Source of the DNA: Virgibacillus halotolerans
GTDB taxonomy: Bacteria; Bacillota; Bacilli; Bacillales; Amphibacillaceae
NCBI RefSeq assembly: GCF_016908515.1
Contig: NZ_JAFBEA010000001.1
Coordinates: 310,001 to 374,000, forward strand
Direction of reading: 5' to 3'
Length of the DNA stretch: 64,000 nt
Shown here piece after piece: positions 45,972-53,642 of this stretch. Position 1 is the first letter of the stretch. Each line of letters opens with the position of its first letter. The notes beneath the pieces were generated by a model. That model did no database searches. It was not told the DNA's origin and saw nothing but the letters and a program-made list of their open reading frames with translations. The position numbers and the translations under genes were made by a program.

Positions 45972-47023
45972 CAAGTAAACAGGCGGACACTAATAAACGC
46001 CCTTATTTATCGGAGTATCGAAATATTCCAATAGATAGGGGCGTTTTTGCGTTGAATAAATTTTTAATTGAGATTGACCGTTACATGTATGACTGTACAG
46101 ATCGTAATTTATCCACCAAAACCATGCGGAGTTATGATCAAACTTTGCGTCTGTTTCAGCGATACTTGACGGAAAAGCAGTCGATAGACAAGCCGGAACA
46201 AGTTAAATCGGAACATATACGGGCATATTTTACGTATATCAGAGAGCGTGGTAAGTATAACGCACTGGCTGACGATAGTATGCGCGACGTCAACGGGCTT
46301 CATAATCGAGGCGATGTAGGGCGACCGGTCAGCGAAACTACACTCGCCAATTATCAGCGAAATATTGCAGCGTTTTTTAGCTATCTTTACCGCGAGAAGG
46401 CAATTCGGAAAAATCCTTGCGAAGGAATCGAAAAGATAAAGCCACAGCGGAAGGTAAAGGCGTTATTATCGGAGAATGAGTTGGCGTTGTTTTTCCGGAG
46501 TTTCGACGTGTCCAAGTTTCACGAATTTAGAACATGGATTATAGCGAGGATGATTCTCGATACTGGGTGTCGCATAGGTGAATTAGTCTCGATAATGCCG
46601 AGCGATATTGATTTACGTAATGGGGCGCTATTGCTTCGGAATACGAAAAGTAAGCATGAGCGATTTGTTTATTTTTCACATAAGATGGGGAGTAATTTGC
46701 GTAGTTGGCTAGAATATCGAGATAGATATACGAACAGTCAATACGTGTTTCCGTCAATCAAGGGAAATATGTTGGACATACGGACAGTAGGCGCGTCGTT
46801 TAAGAGGCACAGCAAGTTAGTCGGATTGGACGTACAACCGCACCAATTGCGGAATAACTTTGCGAAGTACTACTTATTAAACGGCGGAGATTGGAGTACA
46901 TTAAGCCGAATCCTGGGACATTCCAGTGTGGATGTTACTCAACAGGCTTACTTAGACTTTACCGATCAAGAGGTCGGAAGGAAGTACCAAAAGCATTCGC
47001 CGCTAAATAACCTAGATATTTAA
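45944..47023 (+). CDS. Tyrosine recombinase/integrase of the spo0A element
   Basis: A 359-residue phage-type integrase. It has an N-terminal SAM-like core-binding domain (about 38-155) and a catalytic domain with Arg210 (TGCRIGEL), Lys235 or 237, His300 and Arg303 (HQLR), His326 (LGHSS) and Tyr336. The usual HxLRHTF is HQLRNNF here. It lies 41 bp behind spo0A in the same direction. No good ribosome site precedes the ATG at 45944, while the TTG at 46052 has AGGGG at 10 bases and gives a start MNKFLIEID typical of the family; the shorter form (323 residues) may be the real one. It should catalyse integration into spo0A. Confidence 0.92.
   Translation: MPTNYGRTPTSKQADTNKRPYLSEYRNIPIDRGVFALNKFLIEIDRYMYDCTDRNLSTKTMRSYDQTLRLFQRYLTEKQSIDKPEQVKSEHIRAYFTYIRERGKYNALADDSMRDVNGLHNRGDVGRPVSETTLANYQRNIAAFFSYLYREKAIRKNPCEGIEKIKPQRKVKALLSENELALFFRSFDVSKFHEFRTWIIARMILDTGCRIGELVSIMPSDIDLRNGALLLRNTKSKHERFVYFSHKMGSNLRSWLEYRDRYTNSQYVFPSIKGNMLDIRTVGASFKRHSKLVGLDVQPHQLRNNFAKYYLLNGGDWSTLSRILGHSSVDVTQQAYLDFTDQEVGRKYQKHSPLNNLDI
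45995..46048 (+). promoter_or_regulatory. Hairpin at the integrase start: terminator or ribosome-site sequestering
   Basis: A 12-bp stem (45995-46006 with 46035-46046, one G-U pair) with a 28-base loop ends in TTTTT. Its 3' arm contains AGGGG, the best ribosome binding site for a TTG start of the integrase at 46052. A transcript coming from spo0A would form this hairpin and either stop or hide the site; a transcript starting inside the loop would not. The loop holds an 11-bp sequence (46007-46017) that is repeated inverted at 60000-60010. Confidence 0.6.
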
Positions 47024-47153
47024 AACACAAAAAAAAGGACGCACCGCAACGGTAATTAAACCGATACAGAACGACCACCTATTGTTATTGTATCTGAAAA
47101 ATTGCCGAACTGCAAGGCTTATTTAAGTGCGCCCAAAAAGGGAGCAAACGACA

Positions 47154-47864
47154 ATGACGATATATCTGGACGAATATAAGACGTTCGACACTACGCAGGA
47201 ACTTAATTACAACATATCGCAGCATGAGAAGACGCACACCTCGCAATTAAACGCCACCTGCCGATCCGTACTGCGGTTCATTGCGAGGTATTCGGTGAAG
47301 TATTCCGGAGCGTCGCACTTAAAGGCACAGACAATAGCAGACGCCTTGGACGTATCAGACCGCACTGTTAGGCGTGTATTGAAGCGATTGGAGGCGTTGT
47401 TTATCATTAAGCGGATCGTTCGCATACGGCCGAAGTCAGGCGGACACGGGGCGAATATTATCCAGATATTGCCGTTTGTGTCAGAGCGATTGTCAGAGCG
47501 GGAAGTAGACGTCAAGGCATGTCAGGCAACGGACAAGGCGGCTGATTCCGAGTATGAACCTTTATACAAGCGAGATACCTATACATACGTATTAGAGTCC
47601 GCAGGCGAACGCAATAATATCCCGGAGGTACTTCATACGGTATTGTCTCCGTTTTACCGAGGTGCAAACCTCCGTAAATATGTCGGTATTGTTTTCCGTG
47701 CAAAGACTCCAAAGATACGTCTGGAATCGCACGCAGACGAATTTAAGGCCTGCATAAGCGATTGCATACGCAGGTATAAAAACGGTAGCATAGTGAACCT
47801 GGACGGATATATGTATGCGGCCGTCCGTAAGTTATCGAGAAACCTATTTATAGGCGTTGTGTAA
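47154..47864 (+). CDS. Winged-helix protein of the element
   Basis: A 236-residue protein with an HTH at about residues 50-85 (KAQTIADALDVSDRTVRRVLKRLEAL) followed by a wing (IIKRIVRIRPKSGG). The remaining 150 residues have no motif I recognise. Such proteins on plasmids and integrative elements act as replication initiators or regulators; which applies here is open. The start at 47154 follows AAAGGGAG. It lies between the integrase and the resolvase in the same direction as the integrase. Confidence 0.78.
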   Translation: MTIYLDEYKTFDTTQELNYNISQHEKTHTSQLNATCRSVLRFIARYSVKYSGASHLKAQTIADALDVSDRTVRRVLKRLEALFIIKRIVRIRPKSGGHGANIIQILPFVSERLSEREVDVKACQATDKAADSEYEPLYKRDTYTYVLESAGERNNIPEVLHTVLSPFYRGANLRKYVGIVFRAKTPKIRLESHADEFKACISDCIRRYKNGSIVNLDGYMYAAVRKLSRNLFIGVV

Positions 47865-48088
47865 AGGATATATGCTTGATAGATCAACGCTAATAGGTGC
47901 GATAAGTGGCGAATACTGAAGTACGGTAAAGCGTTGAAGTGTTTTAGGGGATGACGGAAGAGTGTACGAAATTACACATAAATTGTGAAAATAATCACAT
48001 ACTATAACGAGAATATTACCGGGCAAGCCGTTCACTGGAAGGACGACCTCGAATAAAAGGGGGGCGAAATAGGCGGAAAGCAAGCCGA

Positions 48089-48697
48089 TTAGACATCGCT
48101 AGTTGCCTCCGCCTTCAATTTAGCGTATAATGTCGCACGTTTTACTCCGGTTAGTCGGCAGATGTCCGCGACACTCATGCCGTTATCGTCCCTATTTCGA
48201 TGTAATTTGATAGCTTTTTGCATTTCCTTGTCGCTACTACTTGCAGGCCGTCCCATATGCTTTCCGGCAGCCTTAGCGCGTTCTCTGCCTTCCGTTGTAC
48301 GTTCGACTATAAGGTCACGTTCAAATTGTGCGAACGATCCTAGGACATTAAACAGTAACGTATTAATCGAACTATTGGCGTTGCCTGCCTTAAACTCGAT
48401 GTTTTCCTTTAGGAATGCTATGTTTACGCCACTTTTGATTAACCCCGATACAATCTTATTCAAGTCGATGATTGAACGTGCCAGGCGGTCTATTTTCGTT
48501 ACATAGACGGTATCGCCCTCTCTTACGTAGTCCAACAAGTCCGCCAACTTCTTACGGGGTGAAGTCGATGTTCCGGTTACCTTTTCGACAAATAGCTTTT
48601 CGCAGCCTTCTTTTAGTAGTAGTTCGCGTTGTGTCTCTAAGTCCTGTCCTACAGTAGAAACCCTTGCATAGCCTATTTTATGTCCATTGTTGTTCAT
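48089..48697 (-). CDS. Serine recombinase (resolvase/invertase family)
   Basis: A 202-residue small serine recombinase. The catalytic Ser14 is in IGYARVST; the KIDRLARSIIDL segment, the long E helix (FAQFERDLIVERTTEGRERAKAAGK) and a C-terminal HTH (MSVADICRLTGVKRATLYAKL) complete the resolvase layout. Such enzymes resolve multimers of circular replicons at res sites. It is coupled to the 45-residue gene upstream (overlap ATGA), and motifs of res type lie before that gene. Its presence suggests that the element exists at times as a replicating circle. Confidence 0.93.
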   Translation of the reverse strand: MNNNGHKIGYARVSTVGQDLETQRELLLKEGCEKLFVEKVTGTSTSPRKKLADLLDYVREGDTVYVTKIDRLARSIIDLNKIVSGLIKSGVNIAFLKENIEFKAGNANSSINTLLFNVLGSFAQFERDLIVERTTEGRERAKAAGKHMGRPASSSDKEMQKAIKLHRNRDDNGMSVADICRLTGVKRATLYAKLKAEATSDV

Positions 48698-48831
48698 TTG
48701 AATAACCTCCCAATTCCTTTGCCAGTGGCTTTACCGGCGAGTCGTCGCATGATCCGTTTGAACATCTTGCCTTTGCGTAATGCGTTTATGTCGTTGCTTA
48801 TCCGTAACATTCGATATAGTTTATTTTTCAT
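48694..48831 (-). CDS. Small basic protein upstream of the resolvase (45 aa)
   Basis: Translated, it reads as a 45-residue, very basic protein with Lys/Arg spaced along helices (KNKLYRMLRISNDINALRK and so on). AAAGGAGATGATGAA precedes its ATG at 48831, and its stop overlaps the resolvase start in an ATGA. The overlap and ribosome site show that it is a real gene. It may bind nucleic acid or help the recombinase; the family is unknown to me. Confidence 0.75.
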   Translation of the reverse strand: MKNKLYRMLRISNDINALRKGKMFKRIMRRLAGKATGKGIGRLFK

Positions 48832-48848
48832 TTCATCATCTCCTTTTA

Positions 48849-48972
48849 TGTCTATTAGTTAGCTATCTTCTATACTTATAATTATAGACTAACTTTTAGA
48901 CATAGTCAAGAGGATAAAACACTTGATTAATGAATGATTTATATTATGTCTATAAGTTAATACTTTTAGACG
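48849..48972 (-). promoter_or_regulatory. Resolvase promoter and probable res site
   Basis: On the minus strand TTGACT and TATAAT are separated by exactly 17 bases (within 48882-48910), a near-perfect sigma-A promoter for the 45-residue gene and resolvase. The same stretch has five copies of a TGTCTAWWA-like motif, the half-site type bound by Tn3-family resolvases: plus strand at 48849 and 48947, minus strand at 48882-48890 (one mismatch), 48894-48902 and 48964-48972 (one mismatch). The pair 48947-48972 is a 26-bp inverted site. A res site that overlaps the promoter would give autoregulation. Confidence 0.65.
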
Positions 48973-49343
48973 ATTATACGGACGCGATTATACGCGGAAT
49001 TGTAGGTGGTTTAAGCGGTAGTATCCAAGCGCAAATCAAGCGACATTATAAGCGTACTACAAGCGTATGCGAGCGGGATTATGCGCGGTTTATTTCGGGG
49101 ATTACACCCGATTATATGGCAGTTTGCGGGACGATTACGGACAGGCTATGCCGAGGAGTAGTCGATAGACAGTGCCGGCTGTCGTCACCCAACGGACACC
49201 CATCGTCACTCATACACACACCGTCACCAACAGATACAACGAACACACATCGGAGACGTATCATCGCATCGTCCCCATACGTAACGAACAACGTAACAGG
49301 AGGGAGGAGACAGACAGGACGACGGAGGGACGAACGAGGGTAA
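48930..49343 (+). CDS. Doubtful hypothetical ORF in the element
   Basis: An open frame of 137 codons starts inside the res-like region. The first 80 residues look protein-like, the rest (rich in Thr, Arg, Pro, His) does not, and another open frame overlaps it. No ribosome site lies at proper distance. It may be a decayed gene or simply non-coding DNA of unusual composition. Confidence 0.25.
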   Translation: MNDLYYVYKLILLDDYTDAIIRGIVGGLSGSIQAQIKRHYKRTTSVCERDYARFISGITPDYMAVCGTITDRLCRGVVDRQCRLSSPNGHPSSLIHTPSPTDTTNTHRRRIIASSPYVTNNVTGGRRQTGRRRDERG

Positions 49344-49721
49344 CTGATGGTAGGGTATCGGCAGTAGCAGCGCGAACAACACACGGAGTTAATCGGATAA
49401 ATAATAATTAATATTCCGGCCGGCTCAACTTGTATAAACAATAAATAATATTCAGACAACTATTCGTTTCAACAGCCCCGGGGGCCTCCTCCCCACCGCC
49501 CGCTCGTCGGACGCCAACAATTTGCTGTCAGAATTTCGAAGGTAGGGGGTAAACTCCGCAGGATAAATCGTCACATCATAGCGCCTTTATACCGTTAGAG
49601 TACGTTTACCCTCGGAACGGCGTAGGTCGGCTGTCATCGTTCGATAGGTAAGGAAAAACGTTAGGTACGCGTGTGTTACCTTGCATGCCGTGCGTATGAA
49701 GATGGACGTTATAACCCTTGC
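49344..49721. other. Non-coding region with AT-rich and GC-rich blocks (possible origin)
   Basis: About 380 bases without a supported gene. An AT-rich block (49391-49455) has two copies of ATAAATAATA (49397 and 49441) and a GGCCGG between them; a very GC-rich block with a CCCCGGGGG palindrome and C-rich strand follows (49483-49520). Just upstream (49250-49340) the plus strand changes from AC-rich to GA-rich. Such contrasts occur at replication origins and transfer origins, but no known origin motif is recognised. Confidence 0.35.
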
Positions 49722-49973
49722 TTATTTTTCGTTATGTTTGCGCTTCTCTATCGTCAGCAACTCGCCAACCTCTACGTCCAACGCCTCGCAGATGCGCTCT
49801 AACGCGTCCTTAGAGTAGCGCTGCGTCATATTACTTGCTAGTTCGCTGACTGTTCGCGTAGAAAGACCGGTAATGTCTGCGAGTTGTTTTTGCGACATGT
49901 TACGTTCCTCCAATATAGGGCGAAGTTTAACCTCGATAACCTTATTATTTATTTTTACATCTGATTTCGTCAC
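49722..49973 (-). CDS. XRE/Cro-C1 family regulator of the element
   Basis: An 83-residue HTH_3 protein: MSQKQLADITGLSTRTVSELASN is the helix-turn-helix (about residues 26-48), followed by ALERICEALDVEVGELLTIE as in the Cro/C1 fold. The start is a GTG at 49973 with AGGTG upstream. It is transcribed away from the operon at 50189, and three palindromic operators lie between (50027-50106), which makes it the likely repressor of the element's rightward genes. Confidence 0.88.
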   Translation of the reverse strand: MTKSDVKINNKVIEVKLRPILEERNMSQKQLADITGLSTRTVSELASNMTQRYSKDALERICEALDVEVGELLTIEKRKHNEK

Positions 49974-50026
49974 AACTTCACCTGCTTTCGTTAAGCCTTC
50001 GTTACTGTATTGTCATTTTAACATAA

Positions 50027-50106
50027 ATTACGGTAAATGTAATTATTCGTTTGACATTACGCTAAACGTAACTTATAGTATGAATGCAGGTTACGTTAAA
50101 CGTAAT
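50027..50106. promoter_or_regulatory. Divergent promoter region with three 17-bp operators
   Basis: Three related palindromes of the form RTTACGNTAAACGTAAY occur at 50027-50043, 50056-50072 and 50090-50106. The middle one fills the spacer of a sigma-A promoter, TTGACA (50051-50056) and TATAGT (50074-50079), with exactly 17 bases between. Binding would block the rightward promoter and could also control the leftward xre promoter, as in phage switch regions. Confidence 0.8.
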
Positions 50107-50188
50107 AAAATATACGGGATGGGAAGCGCATAAAATGAATAAATTAACTTGGATTGGATTTAAAACATGTAAAAAAGGAGAATGTAAA

Positions 50189-50446
50189 ATGTCAAATGCA
50201 GTGTGGATAGGTGCGGATGGATTAACGGAAGATATCAAGGATGACTGGGGCATGACCGCAAAGGATTTGGCGGAATTAGAGGAGAGAGTCGCAAATGAAA
50301 ACCGAATAATATCCGATTATATATATTCGTTCATACACCCAGCGCAATTGCCGCAATGGCTCGAGAATATTATTTTAGATCACGACTATTCCCCGGAGGA
50401 TTTAGATTTTATGACGGAAGAGTTGGGGAAGTATAAAAGGCTCTAG
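50189..50446 (+). CDS. Hypothetical acidic protein of the element (85 aa)
   Basis: An 85-residue acidic, helical protein. AAAAGGAG at 7-8 bases from the ATG at 50189 selects this start in a frame open further upstream. It has no membrane segment or motif that I recognise (centre TEDIKDDWGMTAKDLAELEERV). It is the first gene after the operator region and so should be under the element's repressor. Confidence 0.65.
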   Translation: MSNAVWIGADGLTEDIKDDWGMTAKDLAELEERVANENRIISDYIYSFIHPAQLPQWLENIILDHDYSPEDLDFMTEELGKYKRL

Positions 50447-50481
50447 CGCTGCAACGCCGGAGCCGGAAAGGATGTTACCTT

Positions 50482-50598
50482 ATGTTATTAACTGCTATTA
50501 TAATGAAATTACGGAATGTTGACAAGGTGGATGCGTTTTATATGACGATGTTTACTGCGTCGTTGGCATTTATGTACTGGACATTGATAAACGGATAA
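50482..50598 (+). CDS. Small single-pass membrane protein (38 aa)
   Basis: A 38-residue frame with GGAAAGGATG upstream of the ATG. A hydrophobic stretch at about residues 19-35 would span the membrane once. It lies 35 bases after the previous gene in the same direction. The function is unknown. Confidence 0.5.
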   Translation: MLLTAIIMKLRNVDKVDAFYMTMFTASLAFMYWTLING

Positions 50599-50684
50599 AT
50601 TATCGAATGGCATACTTTTTTTGCGGATTTTTCGGAACTATCGTATATTTGAGACGGTAAGATCATATAAAAGGGGATGTTAAT

Positions 50685-51239
50685 ATGAAAAAGTTATTTG
50701 TACCATTGTTAAGTTTTGCGTTTATTCTAGGAGCCTGCGGTAATACCTCCAACGAGGAAGGAACCGCAGAAGAAAACGTTAGTCAGAAGGAAATAGCGGA
50801 GGTCAGTTCCGAAGAAAGTACCGATGTCAAGGAATCTGTGGAAATAAGCGACGACACTGTGGAGGATGACGATTATAAAATAGTTGTTAAGGACGTCGAA
50901 CAGATAGACGGGAACTACGATACGCAAGTACTAGCTTTGGAAGTAGAGTTTACGAATAAGTCGGAGGATTCTATCAGTCCGTGGATGTCAAGTTTGATTA
51001 AGGCTAACCAGGAAACAGACACGACCGTAGAACTATTGGACGGAGCGAACGGACTTTTTCCGGATGATTACAAGCCGAAGTTAGTAGAAATGGGCGATTC
51101 CGACGTTAAAGGTGGAGGAACGACTGTTGACGCTGTTATCGGTTATGAAATAGAGTATCCAGGTGAGCCGGTGCAACTGATCGACTTTAACGGATCGGAT
51201 ACTCCGGAGACATTCGAAAAAGTAGTCGAAACAGAATAG
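50685..51239 (+). CDS. Lipoprotein of the element (DUF5067-like)
   Basis: The N-terminus is a lipoprotein signal with lipobox LGAC (Cys18), followed by an acidic linker (about 20-60) and a domain that resembles DUF5067-type extracytoplasmic beta proteins (VLALEVEFTNKSEDSISPW). AAAGGGGATG precedes the ATG; a terminator follows. A surface lipoprotein on a mobile element can act in exclusion of related elements or phages, but that is a guess. The codon use is that of the element. Confidence 0.8.
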   Translation: MKKLFVPLLSFAFILGACGNTSNEEGTAEENVSQKEIAEVSSEESTDVKESVEISDDTVEDDDYKIVVKDVEQIDGNYDTQVLALEVEFTNKSEDSISPWMSSLIKANQETDTTVELLDGANGLFPDDYKPKLVEMGDSDVKGGGTTVDAVIGYEIEYPGEPVQLIDFNGSDTPETFEKVVETE

Positions 51240-51267
51240 GCTGAATATCTTACGTTATAAGGATAGC

Positions 51268-51303
51268 AAGAGGCGCTGATTGACTTCGGCGCTTCTTTTT
51301 TTA
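51268..51303 (+). terminator. Terminator after the lipoprotein gene
   Basis: A 9-bp stem (51268-51276 with 51289-51297, one G-U) followed by a long T run. Confidence 0.78.
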
Positions 51304-51490
51304 CTTAAAATAAATTAGTTTCACTTCACTACTTTTAATACTTGCCCTTATGCATACTAGTAAGTAGATATTCCTTTAAAGGATAATTAACGTAACGAAA
51401 AACGAAAGTTGCGGCAAATTGTCGTGCCTATTTTTTTACACAACTATTAGTATTTTACTAATCGGATACGGAAGAGAGGGGGAGTCGATA

Positions 51491-51724
51491 ATGACAATCG
51501 ATTTTGGCGTGTTCAAAGCGATCCGAACATTGAACAGCTTAACACAAACGGAAATGGCTGCACGTCTAGGAGTATCGCAACAGTTAATAGGCTTTATCGA
51601 AACTAAGTATTCTGGAATATCTCCGAAGGTAGAGCGGCGCTTTATAGAAGAATTTGGCAAGGCGCAAATTGAATATGTCCGTACGATAACGGATGTAATG
51701 AAAAGCGGAGAATTTGATAAATAA
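51491..51724 (+). CDS. Small HTH protein of the element (77 aa)
   Basis: A 77-residue XRE-type protein: LTQTEMAARLGVSQQLIGFIETKYSGIS is a helix-turn-helix at about residues 17-44. AGAGGGGGAG precedes the ATG at 51491; the longer frame from 51419 lacks a ribosome site. It may regulate the operon that begins at 52150. Confidence 0.78.
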   Translation: MTIDFGVFKAIRTLNSLTQTEMAARLGVSQQLIGFIETKYSGISPKVERRFIEEFGKAQIEYVRTITDVMKSGEFDK

Positions 51725-52149
51725 CTTCGTTCCAAATGTCCCATAATCCGCCGAAATATTGGTATTAGTAAGCACACTGAACTACGGAAAAGGCTAAGCG
51801 GTATTACTACTACGTCCGTTTAGCAAACGAAAGTGCTAAAATCGAAAACAAACGTTATCATACCAACGGTTACAGGCGTTTGTCCTTAAAGGAAGGGTAT
51901 AGAACGTGCTAAAAGTATAATGGCGATGACTGGAAGGAATCGCAGTGTCTTAAGGTCTTGGTATAACGGTAATTGTACACAATTAAGGTCAAGATACAAC
52001 GAAATAAACTAAAACCGTTTATTCCGTAGACTATTAAGTAAATTCGATATATATATATTATCGATGGTCTTAGGTTTAACCGATAAAAGCGTAATATCCG
52101 GTTGTTGTAGTTGATCGAATATAAATATAAGGCGAGGAGAGGTTGAGCG
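51725..52149 (+). other. 425-bp non-coding region upstream of the ATPase gene
   Basis: No supported gene. It has an AT palindrome (TCGATA and TATCGA around alternating TA) at 52044-52064, with further AT-rich sequence up to the start of the ATPase gene. The place before a helicase-like gene makes an origin or operator region possible. No iterons are evident. Confidence 0.4.
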
Positions 52150-53349
52150 ATGGAAAATCAGATAAAAATAAACGTAGTAGATTCGATTATGGGAAGTGGG
52201 AAAACGTCCTGGGCGATTCAGCGAATGAACAAAGGAAATCCGTTGGATAAGTATATCTATATTACGCCATATCTGGACGAAGTTAAACGGATCATAGCAA
52301 ATACTGACCGCGACTTTTTTGAGCCAAATAATAACAATAAGGACGGCAGTAAGATGTATAGCCTCAAGCAGTTAATTGTAGACGGTAAGGACATAGTAAG
52401 TACGCATTCACTATTCCAAACGGCAGATGATGAACTCATTGAGTTATTGGATGGCGCAGGCTATACGCTAATACTGGATGAAGTTATGGACGTTATTGAG
52501 CGGGCAAACGTCACGCAACGGGATATATCCGACTTAAAGCGGTTAGGGCATATAGAAGTTGAATACAACCGCGTAATACGGTTATGCGATGATTATGACG
52601 TACAGGCGGCATACTCTTCTGTTATGCGACTAGCCAAGGCGGGCAACCTATTCTATTTCCGTGGGAGATACTTAATATGGGCGTTTCCTCCGAGGGTATT
52701 CAATGCGTTCAGTGACGTATATGTAATGACGTATCTATTTGACGCACAGATACAGCGATATTATTTCGACCTATACAACTTCGAATATAAGTATCACGCA
52801 GTCAATCACGATGGCGATCGGTATAATCTTGTGGAATACGATAAGCAAGGCGAGAATCGCGAGGAGTTAATGGCGCTAATCAATTTATACGAAGGTAAGC
52901 TTAATGACGTTGGTTCGCTCAGCGCCACGTATTTACGTAATTTAACGGCTGATAAAGAGGACGAAATCAGGAAAAATATTTATAACTACTTCCGTAATGT
53001 AGTTAAAGCTAAGTCGAAGGAGATTATATGGACGACGGTCAAGGATGCTAAGACGGGACTCTCGGGTAAGGGATACGCAAGATCGTTCTTACAGTGTAAC
53101 GCAAGAGCAACAAACGAGTATCAGGACCGATGGGCGTTGGCTTACGTATTTAATAGGTTCATGACTCCAACCGAAATATCATTTTTTCAAGATAACGGGG
53201 TAACCGTCAATGAAGAACTGCTCGCAGTAGCGGACTTGTTACAGTGGATCTACCGTTCCCGCATAAGAAACGGAAAACAAGTAGAATTATATCTCCCGTC
53301 AGAAAGAATGCGTACAGTCCTTAAAGCATGGGCGAATTACAAAATATAA
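52150..53349 (+). CDS. P-loop SF2 helicase-like ATPase of the element
   Basis: A 399-residue protein with Walker A MGSGKTSWAI (Lys18), a YITPY motif (Ia-like), STHSLF (about 84-89), Walker B LILDEVMD (Asp110, Glu111), and a C-terminal QWIYRSRIRNG (about 365-375) that looks like helicase motif VI. So both RecA-like lobes of an SF2 helicase may be present in a compact form. On phages and satellites such proteins take part in replication. GGAGAGG precedes the ATG. It heads a long operon that runs to the tape-measure gene. Confidence 0.82.
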   Translation: MENQIKINVVDSIMGSGKTSWAIQRMNKGNPLDKYIYITPYLDEVKRIIANTDRDFFEPNNNNKDGSKMYSLKQLIVDGKDIVSTHSLFQTADDELIELLDGAGYTLILDEVMDVIERANVTQRDISDLKRLGHIEVEYNRVIRLCDDYDVQAAYSSVMRLAKAGNLFYFRGRYLIWAFPPRVFNAFSDVYVMTYLFDAQIQRYYFDLYNFEYKYHAVNHDGDRYNLVEYDKQGENREELMALINLYEGKLNDVGSLSATYLRNLTADKEDEIRKNIYNYFRNVVKAKSKEIIWTTVKDAKTGLSGKGYARSFLQCNARATNEYQDRWALAYVFNRFMTPTEISFFQDNGVTVNEELLAVADLLQWIYRSRIRNGKQVELYLPSERMRTVLKAWANYKI

Positions 53350-53418
53350 ACAGAAGTTATAACAAGGCGCGGCCATTACGGCTGACGCTTTTTTATGTTG
53401 GGAGGAGACGATTACAAG

Positions 53419-53631
53419 ATGACAAACGAATTATGGCGGATACAACCAGGATTTATTGCCGGGTATACAGAGGACGCCGATTTAATCCAACGAATACGTC
53501 GTTACAAATTCAAAAACGATTGGCAGATCATGGCGGAATATAGTAAGCAAAATAAACGAAAAGCTGTCCAATTTAAAATACCAATTGAACAAAGGCGACA
53601 GGCGGAGAGAATGTTCGGTATAAAACTATAG
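53419..53631 (+). CDS. Hypothetical basic protein (70 aa)
   Basis: A 70-residue basic protein (TNELWRIQPGFIAGY start, KQNKRKAVQFKIPIEQRRQAERMFGIKL end). GGGAGGAG lies 11 bases before the ATG at 53419. It stops 11 bases before the next gene in the same direction. No family is recognised. Confidence 0.62.
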   Translation: MTNELWRIQPGFIAGYTEDADLIQRIRRYKFKNDWQIMAEYSKQNKRKAVQFKIPIEQRRQAERMFGIKL

Positions 53632-53642
53632 GAGGAGATTAT

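Noticed and set aside
49172-49411. 79-codon Thr/Arg-rich ORF in the element
   Set aside because: Composition follows the AC-rich and GA-rich DNA strand bias, and no ribosome site is present.
53328-53543. 71-codon plus-strand ORF overlapping the end of the ATPase gene
   Set aside because: It overlaps both the ATPase and the 70-residue gene in another frame and lacks a ribosome site.
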